A stretch of DNA of 23,922 bases from Clostridium sp. CAG:508 (GTDB lineage: Bacteria; Bacillota; Clostridia; TANB77; CAG-508), in contig FR889072.1 in the NCBI GenBank assembly GCA_000435755.1, positions 1 to 23,922 on the forward strand, in the 5' to 3' direction. Shown here piece after piece: positions 8,092-15,577 of the stretch. How positions within the stretch are numbered: position 1 is the first letter of the stretch; the number at the start of each line of letters is the position of its first letter. Under the pieces are notes generated by a model, which saw only the letters and a program-made list of their open reading frames with translations, made no database searches and was not told where the DNA came from. Position numbers and translations under genes: made by a program.

Positions 8092-8800
8092 AAGTATTAT
8101 TGTAGAAGGAAAAACTTCAACAGAAGCTATTGAAAAAGGGTTAAAAGAATTAAAAGTTTCTAAAGATAAAGTTGATATAAAAATATTAGAAAATGAAGAA
8201 AAGAGAAGCTTTTTTAGCATATTAGCTCCTAGAGTAGTAAAAGTTGAAATGACTTTGAAAGATGGAGTAACAGAAAAGAAAGCTGAGAACAAACCCAGAG
8301 AAGAAGTAAAACATATTGAAAAAGAAAAAAGAGCACCTTTAAAACCAGAAGAGTTAGAAAAGGCAAAATTGAACTTACAAGCATTTTTAAAAGATTTTGT
8401 TTCTAAAGTGAACAATATGGAATATAAAGTTTCTTCAGATGATGAATATGTATATGTTACATTAAATGGGGAAGACGCAGGAAAACTAATTGGCTATAGA
8501 GGTGAAACATTAAACTCTATGCAAGCAATTTTAACTGCAATTGCTAATAAACAAGTAGAAAGTAGAGTTCATCTTGTATTAGATATTGAAGGATACAGAG
8601 CTAAAAGACAAAAAGCATTAGAAGAACTTGCTGATAAATTAACAAGAACAGTTATAAATACAGGCAAACAAGTTACTTTAGAGCCAATGTCTGCTTATGA
8701 AAGAAAAATTATTCATAATAGATTACAAGATAGTAAAAGAGTAAGAACTTATAGTGTTGGTGAGGAACCATACAGAAAAGTTATTATAGCAAAAAAATAA
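8084..8800 (+). CDS. jag: RNA-binding protein Jag/KhpB (SpoIIIJ-associated)
   Basis: Jag (KhpB/EloR) is an RNA-binding regulator connected with cell elongation and, in sporulators, encoded with SpoIIIJ. I choose the ATG at 8084, 9 bases after an AAGGAGG at 8068-8074. An in-frame ATG at 8060 would put that site inside the gene and add eight residues. The 238-residue protein has an N-terminal Jag_N domain (about 1-55, MAKSIIVEGKT start), a charged linker (60-95), a KH domain with GKLIGYRG at 133-140, and a C-terminal R3H domain with the R-xxx-H motif inside ERKIIH. It overlaps yidC by 8 bases, so the two are translationally coupled. Confidence 0.95.
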   Translation: MAKSIIVEGKTSTEAIEKGLKELKVSKDKVDIKILENEEKRSFFSILAPRVVKVEMTLKDGVTEKKAENKPREEVKHIEKEKRAPLKPEELEKAKLNLQAFLKDFVSKVNNMEYKVSSDDEYVYVTLNGEDAGKLIGYRGETLNSMQAILTAIANKQVESRVHLVLDIEGYRAKRQKALEELADKLTRTVINTGKQVTLEPMSAYERKIIHNRLQDSKRVRTYSVGEEPYRKVIIAKK

Positions 8801-8809
8801 GAAAAATCG

Positions 8810-8860
8810 GAAGTCAAAGTTCGGATTTTAGTTTAGTTAACTAATTCTAGCTTTGACTTC
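8810..8860 (+). terminator. hairpin after jag
   Basis: A perfect 10-bp stem GAAGTCAAAG (8810-8819) with CTTTGACTTC (8851-8860) begins 9 bases after jag stops and is followed by a T-rich stretch. The 31-base loop contains its own palindrome (TTAGTTAACTAA). It probably ends the rpmH-jag transcript. Confidence 0.6.
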
Positions 8861-8861
8861 T

Positions 8862-8989
8862 TAATTTTTAATATAATCAGCATCTTGCGTCGTTAAAAGT
8901 AATTAAAAACGCGGTTACAACCACAAAGGTTGCGCCCTTGCCTTTTTACTTACTTTTGCCTAGCAATATACTAATTATATTAAAAATTA
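8862..8989. repeat. 128-bp palindromic element, MITE-like
   Basis: The ends are perfect 16-bp inverted repeats (8862-8877 TAATTTTTAATATAAT and 8974-8989). The interior is also palindromic: the blocks at about 8878-8905 and 8945-8973 match each other's complement with few mismatches (for example AAAAGTAA at 8895-8902 pairs with TTACTTTT at 8950-8957), and AACC/GGTT flanks the ACAAA centre. The middle is richer in G and C than its surroundings. It has no coding capacity. TA occurs at both outer edges, compatible with a TA target duplication but weak evidence in such AT-rich DNA. The right arm partly supplies a TATAAT (8988-8993) that could be a -10 for mnmE. Confidence 0.65.
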
Positions 8990-9028
8990 TAATAGAAATA
9001 ATTTTATTTAATGATAAGGAGGTAAGAG

Positions 9029-10409
9029 ATGGGTACAATTGCTGCAATTTCAACAGCTCCGGCTAATGGAGGAATTGGAATTATTAGAATGAGCGGTAAA
9101 GAATGTTTTGAAATATTAGATAAAATTTTTGTGCCAAAACAAAAGCAAGATATAGAAGAAATATCTGGATATACCATAAAATATGGATATATTATAGATT
9201 TTAAAACAAAGCAAAAAATAGACGAGGTTTTAGTATCATTTTTTAAATCACCTAAAAGCTATACTACTGAAAATATGTGTGAAATAAATTCACATGGGGG
9301 AGTGGTAATTGAACAAAAAATCTTAGAACAATGTTTATTAGCTGGAGCTGAAATGGCTGAGCCAGGCGAGTTTACTAAAAGAGCTTTTTTGAATGGTAGA
9401 ATAGATTTATCACAAGCTGAAGGTATTATTGATTTGATAAATGCTAAAACTTCTCAAGAAGCAAAAGCATCATTTAAACAATTAGAAGGAAGTTTATCTA
9501 AAAAAATTCAAGATATACGCCAAAATTTATTAAACATAATGGCTGATATAGAGGCATCTATTGATTATCCTGAATATGACGAAGTACCGGAAATAGTTAA
9601 TAAGAAACTAATTGAACAAATAAATGCAATTGAAGAGAAATTATTTAAATTAGAAAAAAGTTTTGATAGTGGAAAAGTATTAAAAGAAGGAATAAAAACA
9701 GTTATATTAGGAAAACCAAATGCAGGAAAATCATCATTACTAAATGCTATTTTAAATGAAGAAAGAGCAATTGTAAGTCAAATAGAGGGAACAACTAGAG
9801 ACACTATTGAAGAGATGGTACAAATTCAAGGGATACCTTTAAAATTGATAGATACAGCAGGAATAAGAAATACTCAAGACGAGATCGAAAAAATTGGCGT
9901 TAAAAAGGCTTTAGAGCTGTCAAATGAAGCTGATCTAATAATAGGTATATTTGATAACACAAAACGGCTTAGAAACCGAGGATTTGCGAATACTGGAAAT
10001 TCTTAAAAATAAGAACTCGATTATACTATTAAATAAGATTGATGAAAAAGATAATGGACTAGAAAATGACATTAACATTAAAAATGTTAATAAACCAGTT
10101 GTAAAAATATCTGCTAAAACTAAAGAAGGGTTAGAAGATTTATATGAGCAAATCTTGAAAATGTTTAAATTAAATGAAATTGAAATAAATGACGGGGAAG
10201 TAATAACAAATATAAGACATAAAAATCAAATAAGAAAATCTATAGATGCTTTAGAACAAGCTAAAAAAGGAATTGAAATAAAAATGCCTATTGATATAGT
10301 GGCAGTTTCACTAAAAGAAGCTCTAGAAGATTTGAGTGAAATAACTGGAGAAAATGTGTCTGAAGATATAATAAATAATATATTTTCTAAATTTTGTTTA
10401 GGAAAATAA
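9029..10409 (+). CDS. mnmE: tRNA modification GTPase MnmE, frameshifted as sequenced
   Basis: MnmE works with MnmG to install the aminomethyl-type modification at U34 of certain tRNAs. The reading frame from the ATG at 9029 (AAGGAGG at 9016-9022) runs to a stop at 10006. It encodes the N-terminal folate-binding domain, the start of the helical domain, and the GTPase P-loop GKPNAGKS (228-235), TT of G2 (255-256) and DTAG of G3 (275-278). The remainder, including the G4 motif NKID and the conserved C-terminal FCLGK, continues one base over in the frame ending at 10409. Dropping one base near 9961-9965 restores a 459-residue protein of normal length. It is either a recent null allele, a sequencing or assembly error, or, less likely, programmed frameshifting. 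Confidence 0.93.
9961..9965 (+). other. frame break in mnmE
   Basis: The break lies at four A residues (9961-9964) followed by C. Removing one A gives a continuous FDNTNGLETEDL-type reading. With the extra base, the first frame runs about 14 further codons of non-homologous sequence to a TAA at 10004-10006. The codon after the A run is CGG, unusual in this AGA-rich genome. Confidence 0.8.
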
Positions 10410-10716
10410 GACTTTATAATTTTAATTTAAAAGCATTGAATTACTATAAGAGTAAAATATTAACCTATATGTTTCACAAGCAAAGTATAATGAAATATAT
10501 AGTTTCAGAGGAAAAAATTGTGTGAAACACGAATACCAAACCGTAACAAAAAGACAACATTTTTAAGAGAGTTTCGACAAAGTGTTGAAAAATCAAAATA
10601 AAACACTTTCGACAAAAAACGACAATCCAAAAAGTTGTATCAAACAGTGATTTCAGTTTCATAGAAAACTGGACCAAAAAATAGAAAATAAATTTAACAA
10701 GGAAGGTAAAATAAAA
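10410..10716. other. mnmE-mnmG intergenic region with nested inverted repeats
   Basis: This 307-bp gap holds no gene I can support. TGTTTCACA (10470-10478) and its complement TGTGAAACA (10521-10529) enclose a second pair, TGAAA (10491-10495) and TTTCA (10503-10507). Further on, TTTCGACAAA occurs twice as a direct repeat (10572-10581, 10607-10616), overlapping an 8-bp inverted repeat AAAGTGTT/AACACTTT (10579-10586, 10602-10609). mnmG and mnmE are often adjacent with little space, so a structured gap here is notable. I could not assign a promoter with confidence. Confidence 0.5.
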
Positions 10717-12597
10717 ATGAAATATAATGCAGGAAAATATGATGTAGCAGTAATAGGGGCAGGACATGCTGGATGTGAGGCAGCTCTAGCAACAGCAAGA
10801 TTAGGATTAAAGACTTTATTATTTAGTATAAGTTTGGAAGCTGTTGCAAATATGCCATGTAATCCACACATTGGTGGAAGTTCAAAAGGACATTTAGTAA
10901 TGGAAATAGACTGCTTAGGTGGAGAGATGGGTAAAAATATAGATAAAACATATACTCAACTTAGAATGTTAAATACATCAAAAGGACCGGCAGTGTACTC
11001 TTTGAGAGCTCAAGCGGATAGAAAAAAATATCAAATGGAAATGAAACATACTCTTGAAAAACAACCAAACTTATATTTAAAACAAGCAGAAATAGTTGAC
11101 ATTGGAGTGGAAGACGGAAAAGTAAAATCTGTAGAAACAAATATAGGTGCAATATATGAGGTGGATAATGTTATATTAGCAACTGGTACATATTTAAAAG
11201 GAAAAATATATATAGGAGAAGTATCTTACGAAAGTGGTCCTGATGGTGTGTTCCCAGCAAATAGGTTATCTGATATGTTAAAAAAAATCGGCATAAACCT
11301 TGTAAGATTTAAAACAGGAACACCAGCGAGAATAAATAAAAATTCTATTGATTTTTCTAAAATGGAAAGACAAGATGGGGATAAAAATCCTACAGCATTT
11401 TCATTTGAAGATAAAATAGTAGAAAAAGAAGAACAATTACCATGTTATTTGACATACACAACACCTGAAACACATGAAATTATAAGGAAAAACTTGCACC
11501 GTTCACCTTTATATGGTGGAGAAATAACAGGTACAGGGCCAAGATATTGTCCATCTATAGAAGACAAAGTAGTTAGATTTGCGGATAAAGAAAGACATCA
11601 AATATTTGTAGAACCAATAGGAAGAGATACAGACGAAATGTATATACAAGGAATGAGTTCATCACTTCCTGAAGATGTACAAATAGCTATGTATCGCACT
11701 ATACCTGGATTAGAACATGCTGAATTTACAAGACCGGCATATGCAATTGAATATGATTGTATAGATCCATCTGAATTAAAATTATCATTAGAACATAAAA
11801 AAATAGATGGAATGTTTTTTGCAGGTCAAATAAATGGAACTTCTGGATATGAAGAAGCTGCATCACAAGGAATTATAGCAGGAATAAATGTAGCACAAAA
11901 AGTAAGAGGAAGAAAACCAGTCATTCTAGACCGTTCACAAGCATATATAGGAGTTTTAATTGATGATATTGTAACAAAAGGAACTAATGAACCATATAGA
12001 ATGATGACTTCTAGAGCAGAATATAGGTTATTACTAAGACAAGACAATACTGATTTAAGATTAACAGAAATAGGACATGATGTAGGTTTAATATCTGAAG
12101 AAAGATATCAAGCATTTTTAATTAAGAAAAAACAAATTGAAGAAGAAATTGAAAGACTTGAAAACACTGTGGTTAAGCCAACAGAGAAGGTAAATGAATT
12201 GTTAAAAAATAATAATTCTTCGGCACTTACAACAGGTGTAAAAATGGCAGAATTATTAAGAAGGACAGAAATGAATTACGAACTTTTAGGTGAAATTGAT
12301 GAGAATAGAAAAGAATTGCCTAAAGAAGTAACTCAAGAAGTAGAAATAGAAGTAAAATATAAAGGTTATATAAAACTACAACAAGCACAAGTTGAAAAAT
12401 TTAAAAAACTGGAAGCAAAATTGTTGCCACAAGATATAGATTATAGTACAATTAAAGGGCTTAGATTAGAAGCAAGACAAAAATTAAACAAAATAAAACC
12501 AAATTCAGTAGGCCAAGCTTCTAGAATATCAGGCGTTTCACCAGCAGATATATCGGTGTTGCTTATTTATTTAGAACAAACGAATAGAAAGGTATAA
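10717..12597 (+). CDS. mnmG: tRNA uridine-5-carboxymethylaminomethyl modification enzyme MnmG
   Basis: MnmG (GidA) is the FAD-dependent partner of MnmE in wobble-uridine modification, using methylene-tetrahydrofolate and NADH. The 626-residue product matches the family's length. The FAD-binding Rossmann motif GAGHAGCEAA begins at residue 14. The signature PCNPHIGGSSKGHLVMEID follows, then the second family motif GPRYCPSIEDK, and the C-terminal GidA-associated helical domain ends with ISGVSPADISVLL. The ATG follows an AAGGAAGG site about 10 bases upstream. It is followed by rsmG after 2 bases, forming the classic gidA-gidB pair. Confidence 0.98.
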   Translation: MKYNAGKYDVAVIGAGHAGCEAALATARLGLKTLLFSISLEAVANMPCNPHIGGSSKGHLVMEIDCLGGEMGKNIDKTYTQLRMLNTSKGPAVYSLRAQADRKKYQMEMKHTLEKQPNLYLKQAEIVDIGVEDGKVKSVETNIGAIYEVDNVILATGTYLKGKIYIGEVSYESGPDGVFPANRLSDMLKKIGINLVRFKTGTPARINKNSIDFSKMERQDGDKNPTAFSFEDKIVEKEEQLPCYLTYTTPETHEIIRKNLHRSPLYGGEITGTGPRYCPSIEDKVVRFADKERHQIFVEPIGRDTDEMYIQGMSSSLPEDVQIAMYRTIPGLEHAEFTRPAYAIEYDCIDPSELKLSLEHKKIDGMFFAGQINGTSGYEEAASQGIIAGINVAQKVRGRKPVILDRSQAYIGVLIDDIVTKGTNEPYRMMTSRAEYRLLLRQDNTDLRLTEIGHDVGLISEERYQAFLIKKKQIEEEIERLENTVVKPTEKVNELLKNNNSSALTTGVKMAELLRRTEMNYELLGEIDENRKELPKEVTQEVEIEVKYKGYIKLQQAQVEKFKKLEAKLLPQDIDYSTIKGLRLEARQKLNKIKPNSVGQASRISGVSPADISVLLIYLEQTNRKV

Positions 12598-12599
12598 TA

Positions 12600-13322
12600 T
12601 TGATTATGAATAAATTAGAATTTAGTAATGATCTAATTGAAAAAGCAAATTCCATTGGAGTAGAAATATCTCAAAAACAAGCAGAACAATTTTATACATA
12701 TATGGAATTATTATTAGAATGGAATGAAAAAATGAATTTGACGGCAATTACAGATCCAGAAGAAGTGATATTAAAGCACTTTATAGATAGTTTGACAATT
12801 ATTCCATATTTAAAAGAAGCAGATACAGTGCTTGATATTGGCACAGGAGCAGGATTTCCTGGAATACCTTTAAAAATATTAGAAGAAAATAAGAAATTCA
12901 CACTATTAGATTCTTTAAATAAAAGAATAATATTCTTACAAACAGTAATAACTGAGCTAGAATTGAAAAATATACAAGCAATTCATGGTAGAGCAGAAGA
13001 ATTTGTGAGCAAAGAGAGAGAAGCTTATGATATTGTAACATCAAGAGCTGTAGCAAGACTAAATGTACTTTTAGAATATATGTTGCCATTTGTAAAAGTA
13101 GGCGGAAGATGTATTTGTATGAAATCTTTTGAAATTGAAGAAGAATTAAAAGAAGCTAAAAAAGCTATTGAAATTCTTGGAGGAGAAATTGAAAAAATAG
13201 ACGAAATTACATTACCAAATACTGATATTAAAAGAAAAATAGTAGTAATAAAAAAGGTAAAAAATACACCAAGTAAATATCCTAGAAAAGCTGGAACACC
13301 AGCAAAAGAGCCAATAGAGTAA
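12600..13322 (+). CDS. rsmG: 16S rRNA (guanine-N7)-methyltransferase RsmG
   Basis: RsmG (GidB) transfers a methyl group from S-adenosylmethionine to N7 of a guanine (G527 in E. coli numbering) in 16S rRNA. The 240-residue protein has the family's EWNEKMNLTAI motif near 40-50, the SAM-binding loop DIGTGAGFPGIP at 79-90, and a C-terminal KYPRKAGTPAKEPI tail typical of Gram-positive homologues. The TTG at 12600 is 7 bases after AAAGG (12588-12592). The ATG at 12606 is 13 bases after it, so I prefer TTG, though the ATG is possible. It starts 2 bases after mnmG and ends in a terminator. Confidence 0.96.
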   Translation: MIMNKLEFSNDLIEKANSIGVEISQKQAEQFYTYMELLLEWNEKMNLTAITDPEEVILKHFIDSLTIIPYLKEADTVLDIGTGAGFPGIPLKILEENKKFTLLDSLNKRIIFLQTVITELELKNIQAIHGRAEEFVSKEREAYDIVTSRAVARLNVLLEYMLPFVKVGGRCICMKSFEIEEELKEAKKAIEILGGEIEKIDEITLPNTDIKRKIVVIKKVKNTPSKYPRKAGTPAKEPIE

Positions 13323-13327
13323 CTTTG

Positions 13328-13363
13328 GGTGCCTTTTTGGACAGAGTCAAAAAACACCTTTTT
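13328..13363 (+). terminator. mnmG-rsmG terminator, repeat-derived
   Basis: A GGTG/CACC stem continues after a small internal loop into TTTTTG/CAAAAA and is followed by five T residues (13359-13363), beginning 5 bases after the rsmG stop. Read on the minus strand, 13334-13363 matches one arm of the palindrome at 20648-20716 at about 24 of 30 positions. Confidence 0.7.
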
Positions 13364-13422
13364 AGAAATTCACAATTCGCAAAATCAACTAAAAAAATTA
13401 TTATATTTTTTTCAAAAATTCA

Positions 13423-13451
13423 TTGACATATTGACGATATTTTTATATCAT
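13423..13451 (+). promoter_or_regulatory. parAB promoter
   Basis: TTGACA (13423-13428) and TATCAT (13446-13451) have a 17-base spacer and lie about 70 bases before parA. This is a good sigma-A-type promoter, and a nested palindrome covers it. Confidence 0.75.
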
Positions 13452-13460
13452 TAATATGTC
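13425..13460. promoter_or_regulatory. nested palindrome over the parAB promoter
   Basis: GACATATT (13425-13432) and AATATGTC (13453-13460) enclose GATAT (13436-13440) and ATATC (13445-13449), all sharing one centre near 13442. It spans most of the -35, the spacer and the -10, so a bound protein would block RNA polymerase. It could be an operator, perhaps for autoregulation by ParA or ParB, but it does not resemble parS. Confidence 0.5.
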
Positions 13461-13520
13461 CCTTTTAATATAATTAGATATTAGAATAGTTTACATAAAA
13501 CAACAAAGGAGGCAATTAAA

Positions 13521-14309
13521 TTGGGAAAAATTATATCAGTTGCAAATCAAAAAGGTGGAGTAGGAAAGACTACAACCTCAGTGAATTTAAGCACTTTACT
13601 TGCCAAAAGAGGAAAGAAAGTTTTGCTAATAGATGCAGACCCACAAGGAAATGCTACAAGTGGTGTTGGAATGGATAAAAATACAGAATTATCTGTTTAT
13701 GATTTAATAATTAGTGATGAAGTAGAAAGTAAAGATACTATTCAAAAAACAGAAATTAAAAATTTATATATTTGTCCATCTAATATAAACCTTGCAGGAG
13801 CAGAAGTTGAGCTGGTTTCAATGATGTCGAGAGAATATAGAATGAAAGAAAAGTTAGAATCAATAAAAGATAAGTTTGACTATATTATTATTGACTGTCC
13901 ACCATCATTAGGATTAATTACATTAAATTCATTTACAGCATCAGATAGTGTATTGATACCAGTACAATGTGAATATTACGCTCTAGAGGGATTAGGACAA
14001 CTTATAAACACTATTAACTTAGTAAAAAGACACTTGAATAAGGATTTGGAAGTTGAGGGAGCATTACTTACTATGTATGATATTAGAACAAACTTATCAA
14101 ATCAAGTAGTAAAAGAAGTTAATAAATATTTTGAAAACAAAGTATATAAAACAGTAATTCCTAGAAACGTAAAACTAAGTGAGGCGCCAAGTTATGGAAT
14201 GCCAATATCTATATATGATCCAAGATCAAAAGGTGCTAAAAGTTATGATAAATTTGTAAAAGAATTTTTGAAAAATAATGATAATACAAAAGGAAAACAT
14301 GCAGTATAA
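13521..14309 (+). CDS. parA: chromosome partitioning ATPase ParA/Soj
   Basis: ParA (Soj) is a deviant Walker ATPase that binds nonspecific DNA as an ATP dimer. ParB-stimulated hydrolysis drives origin segregation, and in Bacillus Soj also regulates DnaA. The 262-residue protein shows the deviant Walker A KGGVGKTT at 11-18 with its signature Lys, DADPQGNAT after the next strand, and the DCPPSLG Walker B region. It starts at a TTG 8 bases after AAGGAGG (13506-13512). It is followed closely by parB and preceded by its own promoter and palindrome. The short N terminus, with no DNA-binding extension, is that of chromosomal ParA rather than plasmid types with an HTH. Confidence 0.97.
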   Translation: MGKIISVANQKGGVGKTTTSVNLSTLLAKRGKKVLLIDADPQGNATSGVGMDKNTELSVYDLIISDEVESKDTIQKTEIKNLYICPSNINLAGAEVELVSMMSREYRMKEKLESIKDKFDYIIIDCPPSLGLITLNSFTASDSVLIPVQCEYYALEGLGQLINTINLVKRHLNKDLEVEGALLTMYDIRTNLSNQVVKEVNKYFENKVYKTVIPRNVKLSEAPSYGMPISIYDPRSKGAKSYDKFVKEFLKNNDNTKGKHAV

Positions 14310-14325
14310 AAGAAAAGGAGATGTT

Positions 14326-15192
14326 ATGATGGCTGTTAAAAAAACAGGTTTAGGAAAAGGATTAGAAGCTTTATTTAGTGAAAATCAACTAACTAAAGAA
14401 GAAGAAAGAAAATTAAAAGATGGAGAAGAAATTGTTCAAAGCATAAAAGTTATTGAAATAGAACCAAATAGAAATCAACCAAGAAGAAATTTTCCAAGTG
14501 AATCAATAGAAGAACTTGCAAAATCAATAGAAAAATATGGTGTAATTCAACCAATAATAGTTTCTAAGAAAGATGGATATTATGAGATTGTTGCAGGTGA
14601 AAGAAGATGGAGAGCTGCTAAAAAAGCAGGCTTAAAAGAAATGCCTTGTATTGTTAGAGAAAATGACGAAAGAAAAAACAAGGAAATTGCTTTAATTGAG
14701 AATATACAAAGAGAAGATTTAAACCCAATAGATAAAGCAAGAGGTTTTAGACAATTATTAGATGATTATGGTATGACACAACAACAATTAGCAGATACAA
14801 TAGGTTTAAATAGAAGTACAGTTACAAATACATTAAGATTATTGAACTTAGATGAAAGAGTAATGCAATTAGCTATTGATGGAAAACTAAATGAAGGTCA
14901 TTGTAGATCTTTATTATGTATAACTGATCCAGACAAGCAATATGCTGCAGCAATTAGAATTATAGAAAAAGGTGAAACGGTTAGAGATATTGAAAAGAAA
15001 GTTCAAGACCAAAAGAAAACATCACCTAAATATGAAGAGAGAAGACAAGCTATTTGTAGAGATATAGAAGATAGTTTCCAAAGTTTTTTTGGAACAAAAG
15101 TTAAATTAAATGCAGGAAAAAGAAGTGGTAAAATTATTATTCAATACTCTACAAATGATGAATTAGAAAGAATTTTAAACCTAATAAAATAG
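14326..15192 (+). CDS. parB: chromosome partitioning protein ParB/Spo0J
   Basis: ParB (Spo0J) binds parS sites near the origin, spreads as a CTP-dependent DNA clamp, loads condensin and stimulates ParA. I choose the ATG at 14326 after AAAGGAG (14314-14320), giving 288 residues. ATG at 14329 is equally possible, and an upstream ATG at 14278 inside parA is unlikely. Visible features are the N-terminal KKTGLGKGLEALF motif that contacts ParA, the CTPase motifs GERRWRA (91-97) and ENIQRED (125-131), an HTH around 148-172 (TQQQLADTIGLNRSTVTNTL), and a C-terminal dimerisation domain. I found no complete 16-bp parS in this window by eye. Confidence 0.97.
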   Translation: MMAVKKTGLGKGLEALFSENQLTKEEERKLKDGEEIVQSIKVIEIEPNRNQPRRNFPSESIEELAKSIEKYGVIQPIIVSKKDGYYEIVAGERRWRAAKKAGLKEMPCIVRENDERKNKEIALIENIQREDLNPIDKARGFRQLLDDYGMTQQQLADTIGLNRSTVTNTLRLLNLDERVMQLAIDGKLNEGHCRSLLCITDPDKQYAAAIRIIEKGETVRDIEKKVQDQKKTSPKYEERRQAICRDIEDSFQSFFGTKVKLNAGKRSGKIIIQYSTNDELERILNLIK

Positions 15193-15194
15193 AT

Positions 15195-15238
15195 AAAAAA
15201 TTGCTAAAATTTTAATAAATAAATTTTGGCAATTTTTT
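15195..15238 (+). terminator. parAB terminator
   Basis: An AT-rich stem pairs AAAAAATTGCTAAAATTT with the segment at 221-238 of the same 15.2-kb line (15221-15238), allowing one T-G pair, around an 8-base loop. It ends in six T residues and begins 2 bases after the parB stop. Confidence 0.8.
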
Positions 15239-15259
15239 GATTTTCTAAGTATAATTCTA

Positions 15260-15289
15260 TTGACAACTGAGTGACAAATGTGCTATTAT
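15260..15289 (+). promoter_or_regulatory. tRNA-Ser promoter
   Basis: TTGACA (15260-15265) and TATTAT (15284-15289) are 18 bases apart, and the -10 is extended by TGC. The first tRNA starts 39 bases further on, so the two tRNA-Ser genes are probably one transcript. Confidence 0.75.
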
Positions 15290-15328
15290 ATATAAGGTTA
15301 CCGGTACATTGGTATTGATAATCTAAGT

Positions 15329-15420
<92 letters not shown>

Positions 15421-15452
15421 TTTTTTTATAGAAAAAACACATTCTAAAATAT

Positions 15453-15543
15453 GTAGGTGTACCCAAGTGGTTGAAGGGGACAGTTTGCTAAACTGTTAGG
15501 GTTCGCAAGGGCCGCGGAGGTTCAAATCCTCTCACCTACGCCA
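15453..15543 (+). tRNA. tRNA-Ser (anticodon GCT)
   Basis: A 91-base tRNA with acceptor stem GTAGGTG/CACCTAC, anticodon stem ACAGT/ACTGT around TTGCTAA (anticodon GCT), a long class II variable arm, the T-loop TTCAAAT, discriminator G and encoded CCA. It reads AGC and AGU codons. It lies 32 bases after the first tRNA-Ser. Its last A is also the first base of the downstream terminator stem. Confidence 0.97.
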
Positions 15544-15577
15544 AAAAAATAACAGTAGTTTATACTGTTATTTTTTT
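15543..15577. terminator. bidirectional terminator shared by tRNA-Ser and the activase gene
   Basis: A perfect 15-bp stem (15543-15557 with 15563-15577) with a 5-base loop has seven A residues on one side and seven T on the other, so it can stop transcription from both directions. The stop codon of the minus-strand activase gene (15560-15562) overlaps the loop, and its last codons form one arm. Confidence 0.9.

Noticed and set aside
8014..8415. 133-codon minus-strand frame over yidC and jag
   Set aside because: Shadow of conserved jag coding sequence; no ribosome site.
10474..10871. Two minus-strand frames overlapping the mnmE-mnmG gap and the mnmG 5' end
   Set aside because: Low-complexity Phe/Ile content, overlap with conserved mnmG, and no ribosome binding site.
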